A stretch of 20,590 bases of DNA, taken from positions 1 through 20,590 of the forward strand of contig NZ_PSLQ01000067.1 in assembly GCF_040289685.1 (NCBI RefSeq), given 5' to 3'. The notes beneath the pieces are model-generated. The model was not told where the DNA came from and did not search any database. It worked only from the letters and a program-made list of their open reading frames with translations. Every line of letters starts with the position of its first letter. The stretch's first letter is position 1. Made by a program: the position numbers and the translations under genes. The DNA is from Pyrinomonas sp040289685 (GTDB lineage: Bacteria > Acidobacteriota > Blastocatellia > Pyrinomonadales > Pyrinomonadaceae). Below are positions 7,164 through 14,819 of the stretch, piece after piece.

Positions 7164-7904
7164 CTACGAGTTGTTGGGCATTGCAGCGCGGTCGACTATC
7201 CAGCGCAGTTCGCCGGCGTGCGGACGTATGAGCTTGGTTGGCGCTCGGCGCGGATCGCTCGTTTCGTCGAAAGCGATCCTCAACGCCTCGGCCTTCTCTC
7301 GTCCGAAGACTAGAAAGACGATGCGTGCGGCACTGTTGATCGCCTTCGGCGTGAGCGTCAACCGATGGGCGCGTAGTTTCTCGACGTAGACTGCAACCAC
7401 CAACCTCTCTTTTTCGTCAAGGGCGGGGGATTCTGGGAAGAGCGAAGCTGTGTGTCCGTCGGCGCCCATGCCGAGCGAGACGAACGAAAAGCGTGGTGCC
7501 GCATCGCCGAAGTGATCTCGCAGAAGGCTTTCGTACTCGCGTGCGGCGCGCTCCGGTTCTTCTTCGCCGCGCATCCGATGGATGTTGGCTGGAGGGATGG
7601 GCACGTGATCGAGAAGCGTTTCGCGTACCATGCGGTAGTTGCTTTCGACGTGATCGGGCGGCACACATCTTTCATCCACCCAGAAGACGTGCGTCTTGTG
7701 CCAAGGGATGCGCGCGCGAAACTCTGTGGCGAGCAACGAATAGAGCGTGCGCGGAGTTTCGCCGCCCGAAAGGGCGATGTCGAAGCGACCGCGCGCTGCC
7801 GTCGCTTGTTGCGCGGTGGCGACGATCAGTTCCGCTACGCGATGACTTGCTCGGTCGGGGTCTTCGTAAACTTCGATCACTTCAGTAAAGATCGCAGATC
7901 GCAC
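7164..7904 (-). CDS. pgl: 6-phosphogluconolactonase
   Basis: It hydrolyses 6-phosphogluconolactone to 6-phosphogluconate, the second step of the oxidative pentose phosphate pathway, in the cytoplasm. With the GTG at 7904 it has 246 residues. Family motifs are LSGGETP (45-51), VDERCVPPDHVESNY (76-90, the substrate pocket) and LGMGADGHTASLFP (144-157, with the catalytic His151). The start is uncertain. A TTG at 7946 would extend it by 14 residues, while a GTG at 7880, just past the opcA stop, would shorten it by 8 and still keep all motifs. None has a good ribosome site, which suggests translation coupled to opcA. It is the last gene of gnd-zwf-opcA-pgl. Confidence 0.9.
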   Translation of the reverse strand: MRSAIFTEVIEVYEDPDRASHRVAELIVATAQQATAARGRFDIALSGGETPRTLYSLLATEFRARIPWHKTHVFWVDERCVPPDHVESNYRMVRETLLDHVPIPPANIHRMRGEEEPERAAREYESLLRDHFGDAAPRFSFVSLGMGADGHTASLFPESPALDEKERLVVAVYVEKLRAHRLTLTPKAINSAARIVFLVFGREKAEALRIAFDETSDPRRAPTKLIRPHAGELRWIVDRAAMPNNS

Positions 7905-9003
7905 TAGTGGCAACGACCGCTCGTTCGTAGATGGCGTCGCGCGCAAGCTCTGTCAACTCGCGTTGGAGCAAACAGGTTTCGCTGCGATCGGTGCAGCGGA
8001 TGGTGCGTCCGATGACGCTTTCAGAAGCCACCGTTTCGATATGTTCGCCATCTGGTGTCAACCGCAAGCTCAACTTCGCGCCGCTTTCCGCTTCGAACTC
8101 GATGCTCGTCAAGCTTCCCGGTTCAACGCGCGCCGTTTCTTGTTGCCGATCGAAAGAAAAGCGCACTGCGCCGCTCGGGGCGAGGATCTGCCGCTGTTGC
8201 TCGTCCACGCGCCATTCAAGGCGGCTGATGAGCCACCCAGCGAGAAGCGCGGCTTGCGGCACCAAATTCATGTTGTGGCGCGGCACGCAGGTGATCTTTA
8301 TGTGCTGCGCGCATTGGATCGCCTCCCGTCCGTGCGCCACGTCGTAGCATTCGGCCAAAGAGGCGCGCCAATCGAGCGTGCGCGTCCACTCCAGATCGGT
8401 GATGGCCGTCTCTTCCAGCGTTGGAACGAGACGCGCAATGGCGCGTAGATGCCGCTTGGCATCGCGCGCCATCGCCAGATCGAGGATGATGCGGTCACAC
8501 ATTTCGCTCAGTCGGGCGAAAAACTCCCCGTCAAGACATGGCTCGGCACGCCACCAAGCGAAGGTCGGAAGGTCGGAACTGACGAGCGCGGCGGCTGCAC
8601 TTATCAGTTCGAGCTGCGCATCTGCGCTGGCGACCAGCACGATCTGCTCGCCGCATAAGTGTCTTCGAGTTGCCGCTTCGCTTTTCCCTTGTGCCAGCGC
8701 ACAGCGCGCTGCGACGTATGTTTCCGTCGTGCGAGCTGGGGCATCTGGCAATAGGACCAAGCAGAGGGCGCGACACGGATGAGAGACCATCAGTTCTTCG
8801 AGCGCTGCTTGCGCGCGTTCAAGGCTGTCCGCTCCCTCTACGATGACGAGTAGGTTGAGGGCGCGTTCGCGCAGCAACGCCTCCTCGCTCGACGAGGCGT
8901 GCGCAGCCCACTGATCGCGCAATGCCCGCTCGGCGGCGGCGACATCGAATCCGAAACCGGATTTCACCGGCCGCAATCCGTGCTGTTCCGCTTTCAAGAC
9001 CAT
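7882..9003 (-). CDS. opcA: Glucose-6-phosphate dehydrogenase assembly protein OpcA
   Basis: The protein has 373 residues. OpcA is known from cyanobacteria and actinobacteria as a cytoplasmic factor that binds and activates glucose-6-phosphate dehydrogenase. The assignment rests on general OpcA layout: a CxLVLLPDAP-like strand, then ATRRHLCGEQIVLVAS (a CSEQI-like segment), then DLPTFAWWRAEP (the usual LPxxLWW motif), then RIILDLA. It also rests on position directly after zwf and before pgl. The zwf stop TGA ends one base before this ATG, and GGAGG lies 8 bases upstream inside the zwf end. The pgl start overlaps its end. The C-terminal third (about 245-373) is less conserved and beta-rich. Confidence is high because of motif plus context. 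Confidence 0.87.
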   Translation of the reverse strand: MVLKAEQHGLRPVKSGFGFDVAAAERALRDQWAAHASSSEEALLRERALNLLVIVEGADSLERAQAALEELMVSHPCRALCLVLLPDAPARTTETYVAARCALAQGKSEAATRRHLCGEQIVLVASADAQLELISAAAALVSSDLPTFAWWRAEPCLDGEFFARLSEMCDRIILDLAMARDAKRHLRAIARLVPTLEETAITDLEWTRTLDWRASLAECYDVAHGREAIQCAQHIKITCVPRHNMNLVPQAALLAGWLISRLEWRVDEQQRQILAPSGAVRFSFDRQQETARVEPGSLTSIEFEAESGAKLSLRLTPDGEHIETVASESVIGRTIRCTDRSETCLLQRELTELARDAIYERAVVATSAICDLY

Positions 9004-10536
9004 TCACAACCTCCGCCAGTGACGCCCGTCGCGTTCAAGCAATTCGTCGGCTTCGCGCGGACCCCACGTCCCTGCCGCGTAGTTCGGGAAGTCGGGTTGC
9101 TCGCTCGCCCACGCTTCGAGCACTGGCGTGATGATCTCCCAGCTACGTTCGATCATATCGCGACGCGCAAAAAGCGTCGCATCGCCCAGCATGCAATCGA
9201 GGAGCAAACGTTCGTAAGCCTCCGGCAAAGTCGAGCCGAACGAGGCGCTGTAGCGAAAGTCCATATTGACCGGACGCATGCGCATCGTTTGGCCGGGCAA
9301 TTTGACGTTGAACCGGAGGGTGACGCCTTCGTTCGGTTGAATGCGTATGACGAGCAGGTTGGAACGGGGCGTTTCGCCATCGCGCACGAAGATATCATGC
9401 GGAACCTTTTTGAAGTAGATGGCGACTTCGGTAACGCGTTTGGGAAGGCGCTTGCCTGAGCGTACATAGAAGGGCACGCCGGCCCAGCGCCAGTTGTCGA
9501 TGTGAAGTTTCAGGGCGGCGAACGTCTCCGTCTTCGACTGTGGATCAACGCCCGGTTCTTCGCGGTAGCCGACGACCCTTTGTCCGAACACGGAGCCGGG
9601 ACCGTACTGCCCGCGCACGGCGAATTCATGGATGCGCTCGCGCGGAAGCGGGCGCACAGCGGCGAGCGCTTTCATCTTTTCATCGCGCACGTTGTCGCCA
9701 TCGAAGGTGACGGGCGGCTCCATGGCGACCAACGAAACGACTTGCAGCACGTGGCTTTGAATCATGTCGCGCAGCGCTCCGGCCCGTTCGTAGTAACCGC
9801 CGCGCCCTTCGACGCCGAGCGTTTCGGCGTTGGTGATCTGGATGTGATCTATGTGCGTGCGATTCCAGAGCGGCTCGAAGATGCTGTTGGCAAAGCGCAG
9901 GACAAAGAGGTTCTGCACCGTCTCTTTGCCCAAGTAATGATCGATTCGGTAGATCTGTTCTTCGCCGAAGTGGCGCGCGATGGCCGCGTTAAGAGCGCGC
10001 GCGCTCGCCAGATCGTATCCGAAAGGCTTTTCGACGATGAGGCGCGTCCAACGCCCTTCGAGTTGCGCGCTGAGACCTCGCTCGCCCAGACGTTCGACGA
10101 TCTGCGCGAAGATGTCTGGGATCGTGGCGAGGTAGAATAGGCGATTGCCTTCGGTGTGGCGCTCTCTCTCGATGCGTTGTAGCACCGATTGTAGTCGTTC
10201 ATAAGCGTCGGCTTGTGCGAGATCGGTCGTCAAATAGAAGAGCCCGGCGGCGAAATCTTGCCACGTCCGTTCGTCGAACTCTTCGCCAGCGCTCTCCGCT
10301 GCTGCTTCGCGCATGCGCGAGCGAAACTCCTCATCGTTCATCTCTGTGCGCGCCGTGCCAAGGATGGCGAAGCGAGGTGAGAGCAATCGCTGATGTGCTA
10401 GACGGTAAAGAGCTGGGATCAGTTTGCGTCGCGTAAGATCGCCTGAGGCGCCGAAGATGATGATGGCGCACGGACCGGCGGCGCGTTCCACCTTCAGCCC
10501 TTCACGCAGAGGATTCACCAGTGTTTCGGTCGTCAT
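9004..10536 (-). CDS. zwf: Glucose-6-phosphate 1-dehydrogenase
   Basis: The protein has 510 residues, the normal length. It oxidises glucose-6-phosphate to 6-phosphogluconolactone and makes NADPH in the cytoplasm. The nucleotide-binding motif GASGDLTRRKL starts at residue 29. EKPFGYD is at 169-175, and the active-site signature RIDHYLGKE is at 197-205, with the Asp199-His200 pair. The ATG at 10536 lies inside the end of gnd (35-base overlap). The stop abuts the opcA start, so gnd-zwf-opcA are tightly coupled. An Arg pair after GDLT hints at NADP preference, but cofactor choice cannot be fixed by reading alone. Confidence 0.97.
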   Translation of the reverse strand: MTTETLVNPLREGLKVERAAGPCAIIIFGASGDLTRRKLIPALYRLAHQRLLSPRFAILGTARTEMNDEEFRSRMREAAAESAGEEFDERTWQDFAAGLFYLTTDLAQADAYERLQSVLQRIERERHTEGNRLFYLATIPDIFAQIVERLGERGLSAQLEGRWTRLIVEKPFGYDLASARALNAAIARHFGEEQIYRIDHYLGKETVQNLFVLRFANSIFEPLWNRTHIDHIQITNAETLGVEGRGGYYERAGALRDMIQSHVLQVVSLVAMEPPVTFDGDNVRDEKMKALAAVRPLPRERIHEFAVRGQYGPGSVFGQRVVGYREEPGVDPQSKTETFAALKLHIDNWRWAGVPFYVRSGKRLPKRVTEVAIYFKKVPHDIFVRDGETPRSNLLVIRIQPNEGVTLRFNVKLPGQTMRMRPVNMDFRYSASFGSTLPEAYERLLLDCMLGDATLFARRDMIERSWEIITPVLEAWASEQPDFPNYAAGTWGPREADELLERDGRHWRRL

Positions 10537-11995
10537 CGTTTAGCCCCGAATCGTCGCGCGAACGCGCCGCTCTTTCCGCTTCTTCTTCCCAATCCGTGTG
10601 GATGTGGCCTCGTTCGGGATGATCGATTCGCTCGTATGTGTGAGCGCCGAACAGATCGCGTTGCGCCTGCGTCAAGTTCTGCGGCAAGCGTTCGGTGCGA
10701 TAGGCATCGAAATAGGCGAGACTCGCAGCGAGCGCCGGACATGAGACGCCGCGCGCCGCGCTGGCGATGACGACGCGGCGCCAAGCCTTTTGCAACGGCG
10801 CGATCGTGCGCGCGACCTCTTCGTCGAGCAATACGTTCTCAAGCTGCGGATGTCGTTCGTAGGCCCCCTTGAGCAGGTCGAGCAAGCGCGCGCGAATAAT
10901 GCAACCGCCCTTCCATGTGCGCGCGATCTCGCGCAAGCGCACATCCCAGCCGTATTCATCCGATGCCGTGCGAATAAGGTTCATCCCTTGCGCGTAAGCG
11001 CAGATCTCGGCGGCGAGCAGCGCATCATGAAGATCGGACAACAGATCGCCTTCGGGAACGGCGAGCGTTTCGCCCGGCAACAGCTTGGCGGCGCGAAGCC
11101 GCTCCGACTTCAAACTCGACACCAGCCGCGCTTCGACTCCAGCATTGATCGTCGGCGTCGCTACGCCAAGATCGAGCGCCACTTGTGTGGTCCATTTCCC
11201 GGTCCCTTTTTGCTCGGCGCGATCGAGGACTAGCTCGACCAAGGGTCGTCCGGTCTCACGGTCTTTGACGCGAAAGATCTTCGCTGTGATCTCGATCAGA
11301 AAAGATTGGAGCGGCCCTTGATTCCAGCGCGCGAACGTCTCCGCCACTGCGTCGGCTTCCATGCCAAGCGCGCGGCGCATGAGGTCGTAGGCTTCGGCGA
11401 TCAGTTGCATGACGCCGTACTCGATGCCGTTGTGGACCATCTTGACGAAATGGCCGGCGCCATCCGGCCCGACATAAGTCACGCACGGGCCGTCTTCGGT
11501 TTTGGCAGCGATCTCTTCGAGTACGTGGCGCAGCGCGTCGTAGGCTGGGCGCGGGCCGCCCGGCATCAAAGACGGGCCGTGCAAGGCTCCGCGCTCGCCG
11601 CCTGAGACGCCCATCCCGACGAATTGCAATCCGCGTTTGGCCAGTTCAGCCTCGCGCCGGCGCGTATCTTGAAAGAAGGAGTTGCCCCCATCGATCAGGA
11701 TATCCCCCGGCTCCAAAAAGGGGACGAACTGCTCAATGGTCCAGTCAACTGGTGGCCCGGCCTTGACCATCATGAGGATGCGACGCGGGCGTTGCAGCGC
11801 GCTGACGAATTCCGCGGCCTCTTCAAAGACGGCGATGCGTTTGCCAGCCGCTTCTTGGGCAGCGAATGCGCGCGCGCGTTCTTTGTCTCTTTCCCACGCT
11901 GCTACTTCATGTCCATGCCGCTCGATGTTGAGAGCGAGGTTGGACCCCATCACGCCTAATCCCACGATGCCGATCTCTGCCGCCGGTTTAGTCAT
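10502..11995 (-). CDS. gnd: 6-phosphogluconate dehydrogenase, decarboxylating
   Basis: The protein has 497 residues, slightly longer than the usual 470-485 because of a polar acidic tail after residue 460. It converts 6-phosphogluconate to ribulose-5-phosphate, CO2 and NADPH. The Rossmann motif GLGVMGSNLALNI is at 12-24. The substrate-site signatures are GVSGGERGALHGPSLMPGG (about 128-146) and GAGHFVKMVHNGIEYG, with the catalytic Lys in the HFVKMVHN segment. The charged tail is where zwf overlaps, so its unusual length may be a by-product of the overlap. It starts 77 bases after pgi ends, with only a weak AGAG-type ribosome site. Confidence 0.97.
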   Translation of the reverse strand: MTKPAAEIGIVGLGVMGSNLALNIERHGHEVAAWERDKERARAFAAQEAAGKRIAVFEEAAEFVSALQRPRRILMMVKAGPPVDWTIEQFVPFLEPGDILIDGGNSFFQDTRRREAELAKRGLQFVGMGVSGGERGALHGPSLMPGGPRPAYDALRHVLEEIAAKTEDGPCVTYVGPDGAGHFVKMVHNGIEYGVMQLIAEAYDLMRRALGMEADAVAETFARWNQGPLQSFLIEITAKIFRVKDRETGRPLVELVLDRAEQKGTGKWTTQVALDLGVATPTINAGVEARLVSSLKSERLRAAKLLPGETLAVPEGDLLSDLHDALLAAEICAYAQGMNLIRTASDEYGWDVRLREIARTWKGGCIIRARLLDLLKGAYERHPQLENVLLDEEVARTIAPLQKAWRRVVIASAARGVSCPALAASLAYFDAYRTERLPQNLTQAQRDLFGAHTYERIDHPERGHIHTDWEEEAERAARSRDDSGLNDDDRNTGESSA

Positions 11996-12072
11996 CTCTC
12001 TTCGGCCTCACTTTGAATGAGCTCACGAAGCCCGCTTTATCGCACCGTTCGTTTCATCCTTTCGTTGAGCTC

Positions 12073-13776
12073 TCAACTCTCCGCCTTCAAAGAACGCGCC
12101 GCTTCCAGCAGCAACTGCAAACCGTCTCTCCCTTGGCGTACGTGCACGCGCAGCGCGCGGCGGCGGCGGTCGAGCAGCGCCGCGAAGTCGCCGAGCGCCT
12201 GCGCTTTTTCGAGCACGCCGAAGCTGTATTTTTCACCTGGAATGGGAAGATCCACGCGGTCCTCCTCGGTCAAAATCAGGAACAGTCCGGTGTCCGGCCC
12301 GCCTTTGTGAAGCTGCCCGGTGGAGTGAAGATAGCGCGGACCGTACCCGGCTGTGGTGGCCACGCGCAAGCGGTCGCGCAAGCTGCGGCGCACGTCGCGC
12401 AGCAAAGCATCGTGCTCTTGCGTCTCTTCGAGGTAGACCAGCAACGCGATGTAGTCGCGCCCGGCGCGCGCGCGCTTGAAGTGATCGCCAATGAGGGCGA
12501 ACAGATCGTCTTCCTCGATCGATGTTTCGCCGTAGATGAAGGCTTCGCTCGTTTCGAGCAGCGGCCTTTCGTCCGGCAGACTGCCTTGCGCGGCGAAGCG
12601 TTCGAGCAGCATGGCAGTGCGATCCTTGCTCTCTTGCACGTTGGGTTGGTCGAATGGATTGATGCCGAGCAGCGCGCCAGCCACGGCCGTCGCCATTTCC
12701 CAAACGAAGAACTCCGCCCAAAGGTCCATCCCGTCTTTTAGCCGACGGTGGATGACCGGATGACCGCGGGAAGCGAGCGCCTCAAGCGCGCGTTCGGATC
12801 GAGCGTCAAGCTCCTCGGCGTGCACGGCAACGAACATTCGGTCATCGGCGTAAACTTCCGGCTCGCCCAGCGGCTCACCGGCGATTGGCACGATGCCAAC
12901 GCCCTCTTTGCCAGTGCTTTCAGCGATCAGTTGTTCAACCCACAGACCGAACGAAGCGATTTCCGGACCGGTTACGAGCGTGAGCTTGTCTTTCCCGCGA
13001 CGCGCGAAGTCGGCCATTGCCGTTCCGAGCCGCGCCGCCGGATTTTCACGTGCCGGAAGATCCGGCCCACAAGCGCGCATCGCTGCCGCGGCGCGCTCAA
13101 GCGCTGCGGCGATATCGAGCCCCATGAGCGCTGCCGGAACCAGACCGAAAAAGGAAAGGGCAGAGTATCGCCCGCCGATGTCCGGCGGATTGCTGAAGAT
13201 GCGGCGAAAGCCGCGCTCGCGCGCCAAGCGTTCAAGCGGCGTATCCGGATCGGTGATGGCGATGAAATGGTCGCCGGTCGCTTGAGGGGAGCGAGCGCGC
13301 ACCTGTTCGTGGAAGAACTTGTAGAAGGAGAGCGGTTCAATCGTCGTGCCGGATTTGGACGAGACGATGAAGAGCGTCCTTTGCGGTTCGATGCGGCCAG
13401 CGAAACTCGCCACCGTGTCGGGATCGGTGGAATCGAGCACGAGCAGTTCGGGCCACCCTTGGATCGGGCCGAAAGTTCGGCGCAGGACCTCCGGGCAAAG
13501 GCTCGATCCGCCCATGCCGAGAAGCATGACGTAGTTAAAACCGGCATCGCGAACCTCGCGCGCAAAAGATCTCAATCCGTCAACTTGCGCGCGCATTTTG
13601 GTCGCAACGTCGAGCCAACCGAGCGCGTTCCGAATGATCTTTTGATGAGATTCTTCTCGTTTCCACAACGAGACATCTCGGCCCCAGATGCGTTCAATCA
13701 ACCGTGCGCTTTCGAGGCGCTCTAGCTCCCTTTCGATAGAGGCCGCTTCCTCGCCAAAGCTTTCGTCAGCCCTCAT
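12073..13776 (-). CDS. pgi: Glucose-6-phosphate isomerase of the transaldolase-fusion type, without the transaldolase domain
   Basis: The protein has 567 residues. It interconverts glucose-6-phosphate and fructose-6-phosphate. The two sugar-isomerase (SIS) domains show LLGMGGSSLCPEVLRR (85-100) and IVSSKSGTTIEPLSF (137-151), the phosphate-binding loops. GGRYSALSFFGLVPAAL is also conserved. The body and the C-terminal part (GDHFKRARAGRDYIALLVYL onward, then STGQLHKGGPDTGLF) look like the isomerase half of bifunctional transaldolase/Pgi proteins rather than E. coli Pgi. No transaldolase domain precedes it: upstream of the ATG are 60 bases and then arsR. It leads the minus-strand run pgi-gnd-zwf-opcA-pgl, linking glycolysis to the oxidative branch. 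A GGAGA lies about 10 bases before the start. Confidence 0.92.
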   Translation of the reverse strand: MRADESFGEEAASIERELERLESARLIERIWGRDVSLWKREESHQKIIRNALGWLDVATKMRAQVDGLRSFAREVRDAGFNYVMLLGMGGSSLCPEVLRRTFGPIQGWPELLVLDSTDPDTVASFAGRIEPQRTLFIVSSKSGTTIEPLSFYKFFHEQVRARSPQATGDHFIAITDPDTPLERLARERGFRRIFSNPPDIGGRYSALSFFGLVPAALMGLDIAAALERAAAAMRACGPDLPARENPAARLGTAMADFARRGKDKLTLVTGPEIASFGLWVEQLIAESTGKEGVGIVPIAGEPLGEPEVYADDRMFVAVHAEELDARSERALEALASRGHPVIHRRLKDGMDLWAEFFVWEMATAVAGALLGINPFDQPNVQESKDRTAMLLERFAAQGSLPDERPLLETSEAFIYGETSIEEDDLFALIGDHFKRARAGRDYIALLVYLEETQEHDALLRDVRRSLRDRLRVATTAGYGPRYLHSTGQLHKGGPDTGLFLILTEEDRVDLPIPGEKYSFGVLEKAQALGDFAALLDRRRRALRVHVRQGRDGLQLLLEAARSLKAES

Positions 13777-13800
13777 TCTGATCCGTTCTCCGAAGTCGAA

Positions 13801-13829
13801 TTCGCGCGAAGCATAGCACGAGGCGCGAA
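13801..13829. repeat. Inverted repeat between arsR and pgi
   Basis: TTCGCGC (13801-13807) and GCGCGAA (13823-13829) pair perfectly around a 15-base loop. TTCGCGCGAA at 13801-13810 is itself palindromic. There is no T-tract, so a strong terminator is not supported. It might weaken read-through from arsR or be a binding site near the pgi promoter. Confidence 0.35.
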
Positions 13830-13836
13830 GGGTTGG

Positions 13837-14253
13837 CTAACGCGCAAGCTTCTCCCTTCGATCGGACGAATGCCTCGTCGCGGTGAGCGGAACGGGGCGT
13901 GGGGCGTCGCGTAAAGACTTGCCGCAGAGCTTAGACAAACGAGCGCGGTCGCGCACCATTTGCTGATCGGTGCGTAAACACGCGAGCACTTCGCGCAAGA
14001 TCCACGCCGTGCGTGCATCTTCTGGTTCGACGATGCGGTAGTGGATCCACTTCCCTTCGCGTCGGGCGGTGACGATCCCGGCGTGCCGCAAATAGGCCAG
14101 ATGGCGCGAGATCTTGGGTTGAGGCATGCGCAGCGTTTCGACTAGATAACAGACGCAGATCTCCGCGTCGCCCATCAAATTGAGCAGCCGCAAGCGCGTC
14201 CGATCAGCCAGTGCGCGGAACAGGCGTTCCAAACGAAACTCGTTTCCGGTCAT
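13837..14253 (-). CDS. arsR: ArsR/SmtB-family arsenite-responsive repressor
   Basis: This is a 138-residue winged-helix regulator. ALADRTRLRLLNLM (residues 15-28) leads to the metal site EICVCYLVETL, with Cys33 and Cys35. This is the same spacing as the ELCVCDL arsenite site of the E. coli/plasmid R773 type, so an As(III) or Sb(III) sensor is likely. The recognition helix is MPQPKISRHLAYLRHAG, and the wing is ARREGKWIHYRI. After residue 105 a basic tail without homology follows. By family knowledge it sits on DNA until arsenite binds, then lets arsI-arsC be expressed. The operator at 14335-14354 is in the shared upstream gap. A perfect -10 lies only about 10 bases before the ATG, so the message may be leaderless. 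pgi follows 60 bases downstream on the same strand. Confidence 0.92.
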   Translation of the reverse strand: MTGNEFRLERLFRALADRTRLRLLNLMGDAEICVCYLVETLRMPQPKISRHLAYLRHAGIVTARREGKWIHYRIVEPEDARTAWILREVLACLRTDQQMVRDRARLSKLCGKSLRDAPRPVPLTATRHSSDRREKLAR

Positions 14254-14262
14254 GACGCCGCG

Positions 14263-14268
14263 ATTATA
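14263..14268 (-). promoter_or_regulatory. -10 element of arsR (near-leaderless transcript)
   Basis: TATAAT on the minus strand, perfect consensus, ends 9 bases before the arsR ATG (first base 14253). Transcription would start about 3-4 bases ahead of the start codon, leaving no room for a ribosome site. The -35 is weak at any usual spacing (AGATTT at 17). Confidence 0.55.
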
Positions 14269-14301
14269 TCACGCAAGAAGAGGGGAAATCTGACATGCAG
14301 C

Positions 14302-14330
14302 TTGACATATGTGATAGGGCGACATAACAT
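14302..14330 (+). promoter_or_regulatory. Sigma70-type promoter of arsI-arsC
   Basis: TTGACA at 14302-14307 is a perfect -35. After exactly 17 bases comes TAACAT (14325-14330), a four-of-six -10. The predicted start near 14337 falls inside the palindrome at 14335-14354, so a bound repressor would block it. Confidence 0.8.
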
Positions 14331-14334
14331 GCAA

Positions 14335-14354
14335 ATATTCGCCTATACGAATAT
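14335..14354. promoter_or_regulatory. Putative ArsR operator (perfect palindrome)
   Basis: ATATTCG (14335-14341) and CGAATAT (14348-14354) form a perfect inverted repeat around CCTATA. It overlaps the expected arsI transcription start and lies about 80 bases from the arsR promoter. Its size and AT-rich symmetry fit an ArsR/SmtB operator. Binding by this ArsR is an inference from position. Confidence 0.7.
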
Positions 14355-14377
14355 GAATTCGTCCCGTAGAGGTGAGG

Positions 14378-14797
14378 ATGAAAGGGATCAAAACGCTAAA
14401 GCCGCATATCGCCATCAACGTTCGCGACGTGCAACGGAGCGTCGATTTTTATCGGCGGATGTTCGGCGTGGAACCGGTGCGCGTGCGCGCCGATTACGCC
14501 AAGTTCGATCTGGAAAACCCGCCGCTTAACTTTGCGCTCAATCAGCGCTTGAACGTCACTGACGGCGCGCTCTCTCATCTTGGCATTCAGGTCGCGTCGA
14601 CCGAGGATGTTTTGAAGGTGCGTGAGCGATGGAAGGAGATAGGGATCCCGACGCGCGATGAGATGCGGGCCGTCTGTTGTTATGCGTTGCAGGACAAAGT
14701 TTGGGTGACAGACCCTGATGGGAACAGATGGGAGGTCTTCGTCGTGCTCGACGGTAAGGGCCCGGAAGAGGCCGAGGCAACCGAGTGTTGCGCTTGA
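14378..14797 (+). CDS. arsI: ArsI/CadI-family VOC protein, probable C-As lyase
   Basis: This 139-residue protein has the vicinal-oxygen-chelate fold. ArsI enzymes use iron and oxygen to split the carbon-arsenic bond of trivalent methyl- or aromatic arsenicals. The needed vicinal cysteines are present: C100-C101 in AVCCYALQDKVWVTDPDG. Likely metal ligands are H10 (KPHIAINV), H68 (LSHLGIQV) and E119 (RWEVFVV). A second Cys pair, C137-C138, ends the protein. The ATG at 14378 has AGAGGTGAGG just upstream. A GTG six bases earlier is less likely. It is the first gene after the ars promoter and operator, with arsC 22 bases on. The alternative is a CadI protein tied to cadmium, which shares this fold; the ars context favours ArsI. 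Confidence 0.88.
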   Translation: MKGIKTLKPHIAINVRDVQRSVDFYRRMFGVEPVRVRADYAKFDLENPPLNFALNQRLNVTDGALSHLGIQVASTEDVLKVRERWKEIGIPTRDEMRAVCCYALQDKVWVTDPDGNRWEVFVVLDGKGPEEAEATECCA

Positions 14798-14819
14798 GTT
14801 CTGGAAGCGAGGAGCGCAA

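Noticed and set aside
12748..13725. Plus-strand open frame of 325 codons opposite pgi
   Set aside because: It lies wholly within pgi, whose SIS motifs are clear on the other strand, and its translation shows no family features.
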